Of a stretch of 64,000 nucleotides of DNA, positions 43,268-55,263 are shown piece after piece; position 1 is the stretch's first letter, and each line of letters opens with the position of its first letter. The translations under genes were made by a program, and so were the position numbers. The DNA comes from Crocodylus rhombifer (taxonomy: Eukaryota; Chordata; Crocodylia; Crocodylidae): positions 254,271 through 318,270 of the forward strand of contig JAVSML010021649.1 of NCBI GenBank assembly GCA_038503035.1, given 5' to 3'. Under the pieces are notes generated by a model. It was not told the DNA's origin and did no database searches. It saw only the letters and a list, made by a program, of their open reading frames with translations.

Positions 43268-44820
43268 GTGTTCTTCTACACCATGAACTTAAAGATAACT
43301 CACCTTCTCTGTCCAGTGACACCAAGGGAGATATGTAAGATACACTTTTTATTGGCTTACCCATGCATATAAATATGAATTTAAAATACACTTTCTAAGA
43401 ATCCTTAGAAAGGCTTGCCAGAAATTCACAGCATCTGCAAGTGAGAGATCTTGTGACCAAACTTATGATAAATTCATTGTTGTTACTATTACATGGGAAA
43501 CAGTCTCAGAAAGGATGTGAACACACTCGCAATATTCATGTTTAGAAATAGGCAATAGTATTTGTGGATTTTTTTTAATGACCCATAAAACAAAGGTGAA
43601 AGAAAACCAGGCATAAAACACAGAGGTGAGTCAAATACAAGCAGCTTTATTTCCTGTCAATAAGCAGTGACATGTTTTCTTTTCTTTTAGCTGCAGTGGG
43701 TTCTGAAGACGTGAGAGTTCTTGAATTCTTTGAACATGCTTCTCTGCTGTATGCTCTTGCTGACTCCAGAAAAATTAAGATCTGCAGTGTACTCTTGTGT
43801 TGCCCCACTGAGTGGCAGCAGCAGTGAAAACTTTAGAGCAGACAGAACATGGGGGCAAAACCTTGTTCCAGTAAGGTCACTGGCAAAACCTCCATTGAGT
43901 TAGTTCACTGTGGCCAGGATTTCACTGCAGGAATTTAACCCTGTTACCTAGCCTGAGTAGGGTCAGATAAAAGAAAATATAGGACCTCTAAGTGACTGCC
44001 ACTGGAACTGGCAGTGTGTGAATAATAAAACCAGGAATGACTCTCTCTTTTTTCTTTTTAGCTGAAGCTTCTATCGAGGCAAAAAGTGCAGTCACAGTGA
44101 TACCTGACCATTACACAAATTTGTACCAGTTTGGCTGAACTGTTTATATAAAAATTAATAAACGAAGAAACAAATATGTAAACCATTAAATCAGTCACAA
44201 CATTTTTCTTCAGAACTTTCTTAAATGAAACATTTCATTATTTCAAAGCAAAACATTTTGGAACTTCCTTCAACTTTATCACAGAACATTTTTAAAATGT
44301 TCAACATAGAAAGAAAACATTTTATTCAATCCCAATTTATTTTTTTCTATATTTTTATTTGGTGAAAATTTTTGAAAAACCTTAATTTTCACTTGGCTTG
44401 AATTTTTTTTTTAAACTTTTCAGAACTGACAGGGAACTGAAAAAAACTGATCAAGACATCTCTTTTTGCAAATTATTCTGTTAAATTTCAGGTACCACCA
44501 TTTTCGGTTGTGGGTTTTTTTGTTCCCACAATTTTGTGGCATTCTTGATGTGAATACAGTAGTTTACTATGAGGATGAGTACAACTAAGGGTTTTGTTGA
44601 GGTTTCCAAGAAGTCATTTAGAGTGTTCCCTAGTCAGAATGTCCCAACAGCAAAACCCCAAAGGGAGGCCAATTGGCAAGAATTTACAGAAAAATGATTT
44701 CGCAATCATGACTGGCTTTTTTTTACATTAATAACCCCTCAACACACAAAACATAGCAGAGAGCCAAGGCCCCAGTCATGGGCTTCATTTGAAATCTTTG
44801 TCTTCAGCTTTGGGAGAGGG
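43268..44820. other. AT-rich spacer
   Basis: About 1.55 kb with no gene or known repeat recognised. Confidence 0.45.
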
Positions 44821-45807
44821 TGTAACAGGGAACCCTGGTCCTCTTATTGAAAGGCAACATGGCCCCTTTAAGGACAGGGTCTTTGTAGCACAGGTAGCCA
44901 GCAGAGACGGCATTAAAGAACAGCCCTGTAGCCAGGTCAGCTGACAGGGGTGTCACATGACCAGAAGAGGGCTCAGGCCCCAGCTATATAAGCCATGGGC
45001 TTGAGCTAGTCAAGGTGGCTAGCTTTGAGAGTCATGGAGTTAGGAGCTCCTGGCAGTAGTGTGGTGCAGCCCCTGAATTTACAGTGGGACTGGAAGGAAG
45101 CACCTCTGCAGGCCTGGGAACAAGGGAGAATTACCTGGGTCAGAGAGAGCGAGAGACTCATTATATAGGTAAGTGGCCTTTATCTTACGTTAAACTTGGT
45201 GAGGATTTGGGTGCCTGCCAGAAGGCTGAGGTGTTTTAAGTTACACTGGTGGCTTGGGTTTGGGACTAAGGGGTGGTTTGGAGGTCCTTTTAGTGTTCTA
45301 GGGTCACCTAATTGCTTGAGCCATGCAGCGGCAGTCTTGAGGTATAACCAGAGGCCTGGGAGTAAGGCCAGATCCCTGCTCAAAGCAGCATTTTGGGGTG
45401 GGATGGGGTGGAGAGCCCAGAGTCCTGAGCAGGGTGGCAGACAGGGACTGGGGCCCAGAATCCATGTCTAGAACAGTGGGTATGGGTTCAGCAAGAGTAG
45501 TGGGGCAGAAGCCAGGAAGGCTGAAACCCCAACAAGGGAAGAAAGGCCTGAGGTGGCCTGGAGACCTAGGGACAAGTGTCCCAACTGATTGGTGATTTAA
45601 AACACCCTGTGAGGCCTGGGGTGTGGTGTAAGGATGGAATGGAGGGAGTCATGCAACTAGCCTCTAAGGCAGCTTCCCATCCTTCAGTACTAACAATTTT
45701 CATCAAAGGATAGCAGGTGAAAGAAGGCTACGCTGCTCTGAGAACAGGACACAAGAAATTCTCTTGACCTCCAGGAGCCTCACAGCTGCCCCTGGAGCCC
45801 TGTTACA
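44821..45807 (+). mobile_element. Solo LTR-like element, 987 bp, with 10-bp matched ends
   Basis: Starts TGTAACAGGG and ends CCCTGTTACA, a perfect 10-bp inverted repeat with TG..CA ends. The flanks GAGGG (44816-44820) and GGGGG (45808-45812) match at 4 of 5. A block at 44952-44992 (GTCACATGACCAGAAG, then GGCCCCAGC, then TATATAAG) matches the minus strand of the LTR at 29304-30314. The core motif is present as CATCAAAGGATAGCAGGTGA at 45701-45720, 107 bases before the end. No coding sequence. The inverted ends are longer than usual for an LTR, but promoter and motif layout support the LTR reading. Confidence 0.75.
44952..44992 (+). promoter_or_regulatory. LTR promoter block with TATA box
   Basis: Contains CACATG (E-box-like), CCAGAAGAGGG and TATATAAG (44985-44992). 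The same order and spacing occur on the minus strand of 29304-30314, which supports function in the family. Confidence 0.55.
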
Positions 45808-45812
45808 GGGGG

Positions 45813-46140
45813 ACAGGGAAGAATAGGTCTGACTTTCTCCTCTACTTTGATGGATAATATCCCTGTATGTATCTGTGCCTGACTCTAGCATGTTAGTTGT
45901 GGCAATTCAGATGCTTCCAAACTAAGCTGTGACCTGAACTCTGACTGTTGCCACTTTGTGTTGTCTGTTAGTTGTACATCTATTAAGCTGGATGCTAATG
46001 TGAAATACATGTCACTTTACAGCATCAGTGCTGAATGGGCACTAGCATGCGGCCACCTCTGGGCTAAAACAAGGCAGCTGTGTAACTATCCCTTGTACCT
46101 GAAAGAACAGAGGAGTAACAGACCTGTCAGTCTAGACTCT
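45813..46140. other. Spacer
   Basis: No gene or repeat recognised. Confidence 0.4.
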
Positions 46141-46403
46141 GGATTTCATACACATTAGGCCTGGAAGGGACCTCGGAAGATCAAGTCCAGCCCCCCTGCC
46201 CCAGGGGCAGGAAGTCAGCGGGGTCAGAGTATTCCAGCAAGATAAACATCTCTTAAAGGCTGAAGAGTCCTATAGCGCTAAGCCTCATCATAAGTCCTGT
46301 TCTCCTGCCCTCTGATTATGTGCCTGGCTCTCCTCTGGACTCTCTCAAGCTTCTCCACATCCTTTTTAGATTGTGGAGTCCAGAATTGGATGCAGTATTC
46401 CAG

Positions 46404-48850
46404 CTACAGCCTCATCAAGACCGAGTACAGTGGGAAGATGACATCCTGGGATTTGCTTGAGAAGCATCTATGGATGCAAGCCAGAGTTTTGCTCACTTTG
46501 CCGGCTGTAACATCACATTGGTCTCTCTTATTCATCTTGTGGTCAATCATAACCCCCAAGTCCCTTTCGGCCATGGTGCTAGCAAATGCAGCACTGCTGT
46601 GGGTTTTTCTTCCCAAGGTGGAGACCTTGTATTTTTCAGTGTTGAATGCCATCAGGTTTTCATCCACCCATTTTCTGAGCCTGTCAAGGTTGGCCTGGAT
46701 CACCGTCCTGTCTTCAGGTATGGACGCTTTACCCCAAAGTTTGGTGTCATCGGCGAACTTGGCCAGTTTGTTTCTAATACCAATCACTAACACATCATTA
46801 ACGAAGATGTTAAAGAGTATAGGCCCAAGGATGGAACCTTGGGGGACCCCACTGGTCATGGCGCACCATGATGATTTACCTCCATCAACTACCACTCTCT
46901 GGGTCCAACCTCAGAGCCAATTTCCCAGCTATTGGACTGTGATGTAGCCAATGCCACAGTTCGCTATGTTTTCTATGAGATGATCATGGGATACCAGATT
47001 GAAGGCTTTTTTAAAATCAAGATGTATTATGTCAATCTCTGCTTCCTTGTCCAGGTGATTTCTCACCTGGTAACAGAAAATGAGATTGGTCAGGCAAAAC
47101 CTACCCGCAACAAACCCGTGCCAGCTGTCCCTCAGGATGTATGTCAAGAATGGTTTCTTTGATAATTTTTTTTCAAAGATCTTCCCTGGGATAGAGGTCA
47201 GACTGATGTACCTGTAGTTCCCTGGATCTACTTTCCTCCCTTTCTTGAAGATAGGCACCACATTGATGTTCTTCCAATCTTTGGGCACTTCACCTGAGCG
47301 CCACAAGTTCTCAAAGATCCCTGCCAGTGGCTGAGCCATGGTGCTTGTCAGCTCCTTAAGTACCCTGGGGTACAAACTGTCTGGGCCAACTGACCTGAAG
47401 GTGTCCAGCTTCTCAGGGTGTTCCTTCACATGACCTACATTGATGAAGGGTAACAATTCTCACTCACCCTGGCTGTCCTGTACTATATTGAGCAGGGCCA
47501 TCCCCTGGGACTGGTGGAAAAACAGACTCAAAATACCCATTAAGCAGGTTGGCTTTTTCCTGGGCATCGCTTGTCAGTTGTCCCATATGGTTTAGTAGGG
47601 GCCCAACGCTACCCTTGCTTTTGCTTCCGCTCCCCACGTATCTAAAAAAGGACTTCTTATTGTCCTTGATACGTATAGCCAGTTGGAGTTCAGTCACAGC
47701 CTTTGCTTTCCTGATTCACTCCCTAAAGGTCCAGACCAGTGCAGAATACTCCTCCTTTGAGGTGGATCCAGTCTTCCATCCTTTATATGTCTTTCTTTTT
47801 CGACACAAGAGGTCCACTAGTTCACTGCAGAGCCAAGGGGGCTTCTGTGCCCTTTTGTTGCCTTTCCTCCGAGATGGGATAGACATTGTTTGTGCTTCCA
47901 GGATCGCTCTCTTGAGGAGCAGCCACTTATCCTGAACTCCCCTTCTCTTTGGATTGTGGTCCCTTAAGGCCTCACCAACAAGCCTCCTGGTTTGTCAAAG
48001 TCAGTTTTCCTGAAATCGAGGACTTCTGCATTGCTAACTGACTTGCCAGCTTTATGGCGGATGGTGAAGGTGATCAGCTTATGGTCACTGTCTCCCAGCT
48101 TCCCTTTGATTGTTAGGTCACTGATTAAGTCATCCCCTGTTGCCAGTACCAAGTTAAGCAGCGCTTTGCCTCTTGTCAGTCCATAGACTTCTTGAGTCAG
48201 CTCATCCATGCACATGAGGAAGCTTTGTGAGTATTCGGATTTGGCCAAGTGCTCTTCCCACAAGATGTCTGGGTAATTGAAGTCTCCCATGACAACCATG
48301 CACTGGGAGCATGCAGCCTCAGCCAGTTCCTGGGCAAAATTCCTTGTTGAGCTCTTGATCCTGGCTAGAAGGTCTGTAGTAGACTCCCACCATTGTGTCC
48401 CCTGTGTCATGTTCACCATGGATTTTTAACCCAGAGAGTCTCCAGTCATCCACCCTAGGTGCCAATGTCTATCTGCAAGGACATGTAGCTTTCCTTGACA
48501 CAGACTTACACCCCCACCCTTTTGTCTACACTGTCTCTCCTGGACAAGGTATAGCCATCTATACCTGTGGCCCAGTCACAGGTGGAGTCCTACCAGGTCT
48601 CTGTTATCCCTATGAGATCATAGTCATTCTTGTTTAGCAGGAGGACCAGTTCCTCCTGTTTATTCCCCAAGTTCCTGGCATTTGTGTACAGGCATGCAAG
48701 TGTCCCATTGGGGGCCCTTATCTTCCCTAAACATTGTTCCAGGGCTGGGGTAGGAGTGGGTTCCCGTGAGCACCTTAGCCTGCTGCATTTGCAAAAGTTG
48801 CCCAGTGGGCTTGCTGTGGCAGTAGTGTTGTTCCCCCCGCCCACCCCAGC
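46404..48850 (-). pseudogene. CR1 ORF2 remnant (copy D)
   Basis: Endonuclease pieces lie at 48590-48844 (LACLYTNARNLGN, IGITETW) and 47964-48419 (VVMGDFNYPDI, LGDSDHKLITF). The RT is spread over 46929-47456 ([27 protein letters not shown]) and 46404-46895 ([29 protein letters not shown]). The catalytic boxes remain readable, but at least four frame changes separate the pieces. Confidence 0.88.
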
Positions 48851-48861
48851 AGGCTTAGTTT

Positions 48862-49650
48862 TTAAAGCCTGGTCGAATGGGTCAGTGGACTGCTTTTGTG
48901 GAAGCCGAAGCCTTCACGATGACACCAGCACCGCAGTCTTTGGTTAACTACTTCGATCCTCCTCAGTCCATAGCCTGAAACCAGGAGGATCGAGAAAAAT
49001 ACCTCCTGTGCCCCCAGCCCCTTAAGTCCCATCCCCAAAGCCCTGTAGCATCTCATGACCTGGCTGGGAGTGCTCCAAGCTGTGTCATTCATGCCCACGT
49101 GGATAAGGAGCACAGGGTAGTGGTCAGTGGGCCAGATGAGTTTTGGGATCTTCTCAGCTATGTCCCAGATACAGGCTCTGGGGAAGCAGCAAACCTCCTG
49201 GGATAAGGGGTCAGGGCAGGAGATCGCACCCTCAGTCCCCGTCCCCACCCCCCAGCAGGAGTCTCCCGTGATGACCAATCTATGAGTGGCCTTAGTGAGA
49301 GCAGGGACAGTAGCTGTGGGTAAGCTTGCATTGCCTGCAGGAGCTGGCAGCTCTGAAGACTCAATTGGGACTGCAAGAGGTTTGTACCTGTTGCAAAGCT
49401 CTAGAGGTGAGGGAACCCTGGTGCAATGGGCCTTGGGTCTGTTGAGCATCTTGGTCCAACCCCCTGCCTGGACAGTATGGGAGATCCTCGAGTCCTCCCT
49501 TGTCCTGGAACGTGAGCTTGGTCTACCCTCTGCCTCCAGGGGGTGAAGGGCCTGGCAGTTGGAGTCTGTCTCCTGCTCACCACCCCCGATGGCACACAGT
49601 CTCTGGAACACAGCCTGGAGCTCCTTCTATCTGGCACCCCAGAGACTCCA
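48862..49650 (-). pseudogene. CR1 ORF1 remnant with SGNH esterase domain (copy D)
   Basis: Reads KELQAVFQRLCAIGGGE at its start (a coiled-coil-like segment preceded in frame by a stop), then a long linker to the esterase domain. Block I is present (VITGDSCWGV, near residue 110 of the piece starting at 49611), so the nucleophile serine can be seen here although it is lost in CR1-C. Block III reads GMND instead of GTND. The block V region is lost by frame changes after FGFHKSS. Together with CR1-C and CR1-G it shows the ORF1 layout of the family. Confidence 0.8.
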
Positions 49651-49809
49651 AAATGGATGACAACCCTTGAGCTTTCTGCCACCTCTGTTCTTGTCTACAG
49701 GGGCATGAGGATGTTTATCACAGAAGGTTCATTGACTGCATCCTACTGCCAGGGTTACCTACTATAATGCATGGACTCCTCAAGTTCACTCCACCCAGCA
49801 GAATGGAGT

Positions 49810-50365
49810 TCATAGAATCATATAGAAGTAGGGTTGTGTTGGACCTCCAGAGATCATCTAGTTCTATCCCCTGCTTAAGGTATGATCACCCTAATCTAAA
49901 CCATCTCACACAAATCCCTGTCTAACCTATTTCTAAAAATATATAATCACCTATCATACAAAGCATATTTCCCAATGACACCAAAAGCACCCTAAACTGA
50001 TGCAAGTAAAGCAGAGGGATGAGGCCTGTTAATGTCCTGCCACTGCAACAATTGTTAAAATGCACTTGGCACACCCAAGGAAGAGGACCACAAACCTCAC
50101 TGTAGAGGAAGGCAAAAGAACCCACAGCGTGTACCAATCTGACCACAAGGTAAAATTCCTTCCTTATCCCAAATATGGCAATTGGTCTGACGCTGACCAA
50201 AGGGGTAATACCTTCTGACCAGGAACCTCCAAGTTTGAGTTTATCAGGAGCACTGCCACACCCAAGTCAAAATCCTCAGCCTCAGCTGCAAGAAACCCCA
50301 AATACTTTTGAGGCCAAAATCCTGAGAGGACTGCTGTGGGAAAAGCTGTTCCCTTGTGTTTAGAA
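49810..50365 (-). mobile_element. CR1-tailed element, copy 2
   Basis: On the minus strand the 3' tail is CR1-like (complement of GAATCATATAGAAGTAGG). The body at 50005-50060 matches 23425-23490 (TAAAGCAGAGGGAT, TTAATGTCCTGCCACTGC). It continues with AAAATTCCTTCCTTATCCCA and ATGGCAATTGGTCTGACGC, a phrase type common in older reptile CR1 3' regions or CR1-tailed SINEs. No coding capacity was recognised. Confidence 0.65.
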
Positions 50366-51080
50366 AGTGACTCTGTCTTAGTGCAGGTCATGAACACTGC
50401 ATGCCTCCAGAGACTGGGGGGCCCTGTGAGCTCCTGCAGGAGGCAGTGGTGCTGTCAGTGGTGGAAGCATGACAGAGGCAAGCACGGAGCTGCTGCAGGC
50501 AGCTGCAATGCTATTGATGGCGGGGGAGGGGAGGCAAGCACCGGCCAGTGGCCAGCGACCACCTGCAGATACCACTGGCAGCATTGGCGGCAGCTAGCAC
50601 CAATCATGGACTGCCTGCAGATGTCACTAGCGATGTAGGTGGCAGGGAGGGGGGTGGCAACTGGTGACCACCCACAGGGTTGCACTGCCATGCTCAGCAG
50701 ATGCACATGAACCCACATGCACCCCCTACACATCATCAATGGTGTAGGTGCTTCCTGTACACCAGTATAGTATAGGAGATGCTTTACATTCAGAGTCAGA
50801 TGGATGGAATATGCACAAGCATTTGTCTTTTTTCCCCTCCTTTTTGCATATAAGAATGAGCTTATTTGCATATACACACATGTACACCTTGGCCATGTTT
50901 ACACATGCAGGCACATGAGCTTGCAGCAGCTCAAATACCAGTGCCACAAATTTGTGCCAGAGATTTGTGCCTCAGCACATGTGCCTGAACTTTGTTGTGG
51001 GGCAAAGTGTGCCACTTGGGACAAACTGACCCTGCCCAGCTCCTCCTGAATCTTCAGTCACGGGATGCTAGAGGCTGGGG
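50366..51080. other. GC-rich then AT-rich spacer, unassigned
   Basis: 50420-50700 is GC-rich with loosely repeated GGCAGG and CACCTGCAGAT phrases; 50750-51050 is AT-richer. It could be the 5' region of the following LINE, but there is no proof. Confidence 0.35.
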
Positions 51081-54000
51081 GCAGCACCTGTTCTGGCCCC
51101 AGCAGTATAAAAAGATGCCCTGGTAAGCAGCTCAGGGCTACTTACCCTCAGGAGCCTCTGGGGGAGGAGCCTCTGGGAGGAAGCTCACCATGCCCCTTCC
51201 TGTCCCAGGCTGCTGCTGCTGCTTCTTGCAGCAAGCTTGGTCTGAGGAGCTTCTGGGAAGAAGATGGCCAGGCCCCTTCCTTTCTGGCTCCTCCTAGCTG
51301 CTGGCTTGTTCTCAGAGGTTTTGGGGGTAAGTTTGCTGCACCCCTTCCTGTCTTGGGCTGCTGGTGTTACTTCCCCTGTGCTGCACGCTGCCACCCTGCT
51401 TGGGGAGGGGCCCACCACACCCCAGCTTCTGCACCCCTGTTCTGGCCTGCTGCCCAGCCTACCATCAAGCTGCAGTTGGGAGACAGCCTGGGGTTCCTGT
51501 GGGGTCCCAGGGAGCGCATCAGCAGCCAAGGGGAGAGAGGGAGCAAGGCCCCCCTGCCCCTAGTCATGTCCAAGCTGTAGCTGCCCCACCCCCCCAAACC
51601 CTCACCTTCTCCTACTGGAGATTCTCCACCTGAAGACCACCCCATGGCTAAGTGGGTGCAGTTCCCCTCTGGGCACAAAGCCAAGAGGAAGGCCCAGGCA
51701 TAGTTGGAGCCCTCTGATGTGGAGGACTCCTTCTCCGCCCCCCCCGACCAAGACCACCACATGGGGGATAGGAGCAGGCCAGCTTCTGGGGCCTCCCCTG
51801 CTGCATTTGACACCCTACCCTATGGAGGAGGTTTCCAGGCTGCTGAAAAGTCCCAGCCATGAGGTCGTATAAAATCGTGACTCTCAACAACCGTGGCTGC
51901 AGGAAGGGTCTCGAGAGATGCTGGGTGCTCTCCTTCCTTCAGGAGCAGAGGAACCCTGTGGTATTCTTACAGGAGACCCACATGACTCAGGCTGACAAGC
52001 CTAATAGGTGGCTGGAGTGGAGAAGCAGGGTCTTTTTTAGTCATCTCTTGGCTACCTCTTGTGGGGTGGGCATCCTGTTTTCCCCAGGCCTGCAGCTAGA
52101 GGTTCTCCAGGACATTGAGGTGGTGCCGGGCTGCCTGCTGCACCTCCTCCAAGTGCAGGGGCTGGTCCTGAACCTTCTGAATGTGTATGCTTCTGTGAAG
52201 GACTCAGTGTTGGTGGATTTTTTCTGCCAGGCAGCCACTTACATCAGCACCCTCAACCTTCGTGAGTGCCTGGTCCTTGGTGGGGACTTTAGCATCAACC
52301 TAGACACATGAGACCTGTCAGACAGGAAATGGAACAAGGCTGCCATGGGCATCATTGGGGAGATCCTGACAGACTATTCTCTGGTGGAAGGCAGGGGGGC
52401 CGGTAGCGGAGCCAATGTGAGGGTGGGAGAAGAGCAGGCATGCCACTCCTGGTTGGACTGGATCTATATCTCTTTGCCGCAGTTTGCCAAAACCCACTCT
52501 TCTGGCATCCAGTTGACCCCTTTCAGCCATTGCCACCTTGTCTGGGCCCAGGTCATGCTAGGGTTTGTGTGTCTGGGCTTAGCCTAGTGGTACTTCAGTG
52601 CCAGTCTTCTGGAAGATATGGGCTTCAGGGAGGCCTTCCAGGAGTTCTGGCTGGCCTGGCAGGAGTACCAGGCAGCTTTCCCCTTGGTTCAGAGATGGTG
52701 GGATGTGGGGAAGGTTCCCAGCTGGCTTTTTTGCTGCAGCTACACTTGGGGGTACACCCAGCAGAGGGAGGTGGTCCAGGAGCAACTCGAGCAGAAAGTG
52801 CTGGAGCTGGAGAGGTGCCTGGCCACTGACCCAAACAACCCATCCCTCTGTGGAGAACATCGGGAAAGGCGGGAAGAGCTTTGAGCTCTGGACAATCACC
52901 ACACCTGCAGTGCGTTTGTCCACACGTGCATCCAGGTCCACCGAGAAAAGGACTATGGCTCCCACTTCTTCTACTCCCTGAAGAGCAGGTGGGGGGCCAA
53001 AAAGTACATCACCTGGCTTCTGGCAGGCAGTGGCACCCCCCTCATGGATCCAGGTGAGATGTACCTGCACATGTGAGCCTTCTATGAAGAGCTCTTCTCC
53101 CTCGATATGACTGACCCCAAAGCCTGTTGGACCCTGTGAGAGGAACTCCTGCAGGTCAGTATAGGTGACTGGGACCAGTTGGAGGCTCCACTTACTCTGG
53201 CTGAGTTGTCAGATGCCATCTAACTGATGCCTAGCAACAAGACACTGGGCATCCACGGGCTGACTGCTGAGTTCTACTAGGCCTTCTGGGATGACCTCGG
53301 CCTGGACTTTGCATCAGTGTGGGCCAAATCTGAGGGAACTGGGGAGCTCCCCCTGTCATGCTGGAGGGCTGTGCTGACCCTGCCAATGAAGGGGGATCCC
53401 CACGACCTGAGGAACTGGCATCCTGTGTCCCTACTCTGCACGGACTACAAGGTAGTAGCGAAGGCCATCTTGCTGTGCCCGCGGTCTGTGCTGGTGGATG
53501 TGATCCATCCTGACCAGATACACACGGTGCCCGGACATTTCGTCTTCAACAACCTTTACCTGGTTCCAGGACCTCCTGGAGCTAGCATGCTGGGAGGGCC
53601 TGTCTTTCTCCGTCCTGCCCCAGACAAGGAGAAGGCATTTTATGGGGTGGATCATGGGTACCTCATGGGCAAGCTGCGGGCCTTTGGCTTTGGTCCCCAC
53701 TTCATGCGGGTTCTCTAGATGCTGTACCCCTCTGCAGAGTGTTTGGTTAAGCTCAGCTGGACCCTGATGGAGCCCATCCCATTCTGGAGAGGGGTGTGTC
53801 AAGGCTGCCCGCTGTCAGGCCAGCTATACACCTTGGCCCTAAAGCCCCTCCTTGTCTTCCTGTCAAGGCAGGTAGTGGGGTTTATGCTCTGGTGTGGCTG
53901 GTCCTGTCAGCATATGCTGATGATGTACTCCTTGTGATCCAGGAGTTGGGCAACTTGGCACAGGTGGAGGCTTACCAGGCATTGTATTTGGCAGCCTCCT

Positions 54001-55060
54001 CTGTCCAGGTCAACTGGGTCAGGAGCTTTGGCCTGATGGTGTGTGGCAGGTGGGCTCACTCCCACCCATGCTCCATGGGATCCACTGGAACATGGGCTCA
54101 CTACTGTACCTGGGGGTCTACCTGTCTCCCATGAACCCCTCCCTGCTGGACAACTGGCACCAGCTGGAGGCAAAGGTGGTGGAGTGGCTGCAGGTATAGG
54201 CAGGACTCTTGAGTTGTCTCTCCCTGGTGTTGAACAGAAGGTCTTGTCCATGCTCTGGCAGTGCTTACACACCCTGACTGTGCCCCCCGAGATCCTGGCT
54301 GGGCTCCAGAAATGGGTGCTGGCCAGGATGACACCGGGTCACTACGGAGGTCCTGAGCCTCCCCTTGCAGGAGGATGGCCAGGGCCTGGTTTGACTGCAC
54401 AATCAGGTCCTGACACTCCACCTTCAGGCCCTAAAGTGGCTGCTGTATGCTGTCAGGAGCTACGTGGCGTGGGGCCAACTGGGGCTCACCTTCCCCTGCC
54501 ACTTCCAGGGGCTGTGATATGACTGGCAGCTCCTCAATCTATGTGGCTTCTACCTGCAGGACCTGTGAGAGCTACCAGAGTTTTACCAGGACCTCCTCCA
54601 GGTCTGGAAGCTGGTCTCTGCCTCCAGGTCCCCTGCAACACTTGCCCAGAGTGCTGACCTGATCACTGAGCCCCTCCTATGGAAGCCCCAGCTGGAGGTA
54701 CCAATAGCAGAGGCACCCCAGTTGCAACAGTTTGATCCTGGGTGCGATCACCCACATCAGAGACTTCCTGGACTACAATAGGCCTGCATGGGTGGACCCC
54801 TCTGAGCTAGCTCAATGAACAGGTCTACCCATGACGTGTGCAACCTCCTGCCTAGTCCAGGAGGTGAAACCTGCCTTACCTCCTGACACACTTGCCTTTG
54901 CTGACCAGGTCCTGTGCAGTGGTGGTCCCCACCACCCCATGTCTTCCAGGCCACTAGCAAATTGCCTGTCAAGAATGACTGGTGGAGGGGGGAGTGGGCG
55001 GGGCCAGAGGCCTGCATTCACCCCCCTCCAGCAAGGGCTGAGGTCGCTCCCCACCTCCTC
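51081..55060 (+). mobile_element. L1/Tx1-type LINE, heavily decayed
   Basis: An ORF2 of a lineage different from CR1: apurinic-type endonuclease at 51859-52550, a long linker, and an RT with YADD at 53913-53924. The RT phrases (LRNWHPVSLLCTDYKVVAKA and VCQGCPLSGQLYTLALKPL) are those of the Tx1 group within the L1 clade, known from frog, fish and reptile genomes. Sequence upstream of 51859 may be a decayed ORF1. Both outer limits are approximate; no 3' tail was identified before CR1-G begins at about 55258. Confidence 0.78.
51859..54950 (+). pseudogene. Tx1-type LINE ORF2 remnant
   Basis: The frame opens with ATG 51859 and MRSYKIVTLNNRG, the typical start of this endonuclease. VVFLQETH carries the metal-binding E. 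LVLGGDFSINLDT has S where N is usual, and a TGA follows at 52309-52311. The end of the endonuclease reads SHCHLVW where SDHHLV is expected, so the catalytic D is lost. The linker 52440-53300 has many stops. RT: HPVSLLCTDYKVVAKA near 53415-53465, KAFYGVDHGYL near 53635, CQGCPLSGQLY near 53800, then a frame change and AYADDVLLV with both aspartates. C-terminal phrases (CNLLLVQEVKPALPPDTL-like) reach about 54950. It is inactive. Confidence 0.82.
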
Positions 55061-55263
55061 CCCCCTGCCCCCCCTTGCTTCAGGATAAAGCCAGGGTCAG
55101 GGCTAGGACCTTTCTCCCCCCCCACTGCTTTGGGCCAAGACTGGGGCTGGGGCCACACCCCCTCTCTGCCTCTTCCCCCCCGCCACTTCGGGCCACGGCC
55201 TCACCACCCCCCATCCATTGCCATCATCATGGTGGTGCAGCCACCAACACCTGTCCAAATCCA

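Larger units (their letters stand above)
46141..49700 (-). mobile_element. CR1 LINE copy D, ORF1 to the 3' end
   Basis: The longest CR1 copy in 5' direction: on the minus strand it begins in ORF1 (upstream limit near 49700 uncertain) and runs through ORF2 to a 3' end at about 46141. About 250 bases of the 3' region are deleted at about 46255, where the sequence jumps from the TCTTAAAGG of the untranslated end to GAAGAGTCC of the ORF2 end. It is the same subfamily as CR1-C but clearly older. Confidence 0.9.

Noticed and set aside
7862..44992. TATA boxes as promoters of host genes
   Set aside because: Each lies inside an LTR-like element and no exon follows.
46318..46947. 209-aa plus-strand frame and similar long frames opposite CR1 copies
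   Set aside because: Antisense shadow of CR1-D ORF2; the same holds for 41126-41905 (minus) opposite CR1-C and 57482-57769 opposite CR1-F.
51081..55060. Link between the Tx1-type LINE and the 5S-like sequence at 74-191
   Set aside because: Some Tx1-group LINEs target 5S genes, but the two lie about 51 kb apart, and the 5S copy is joined to a CR1, not to Tx1 sequence.
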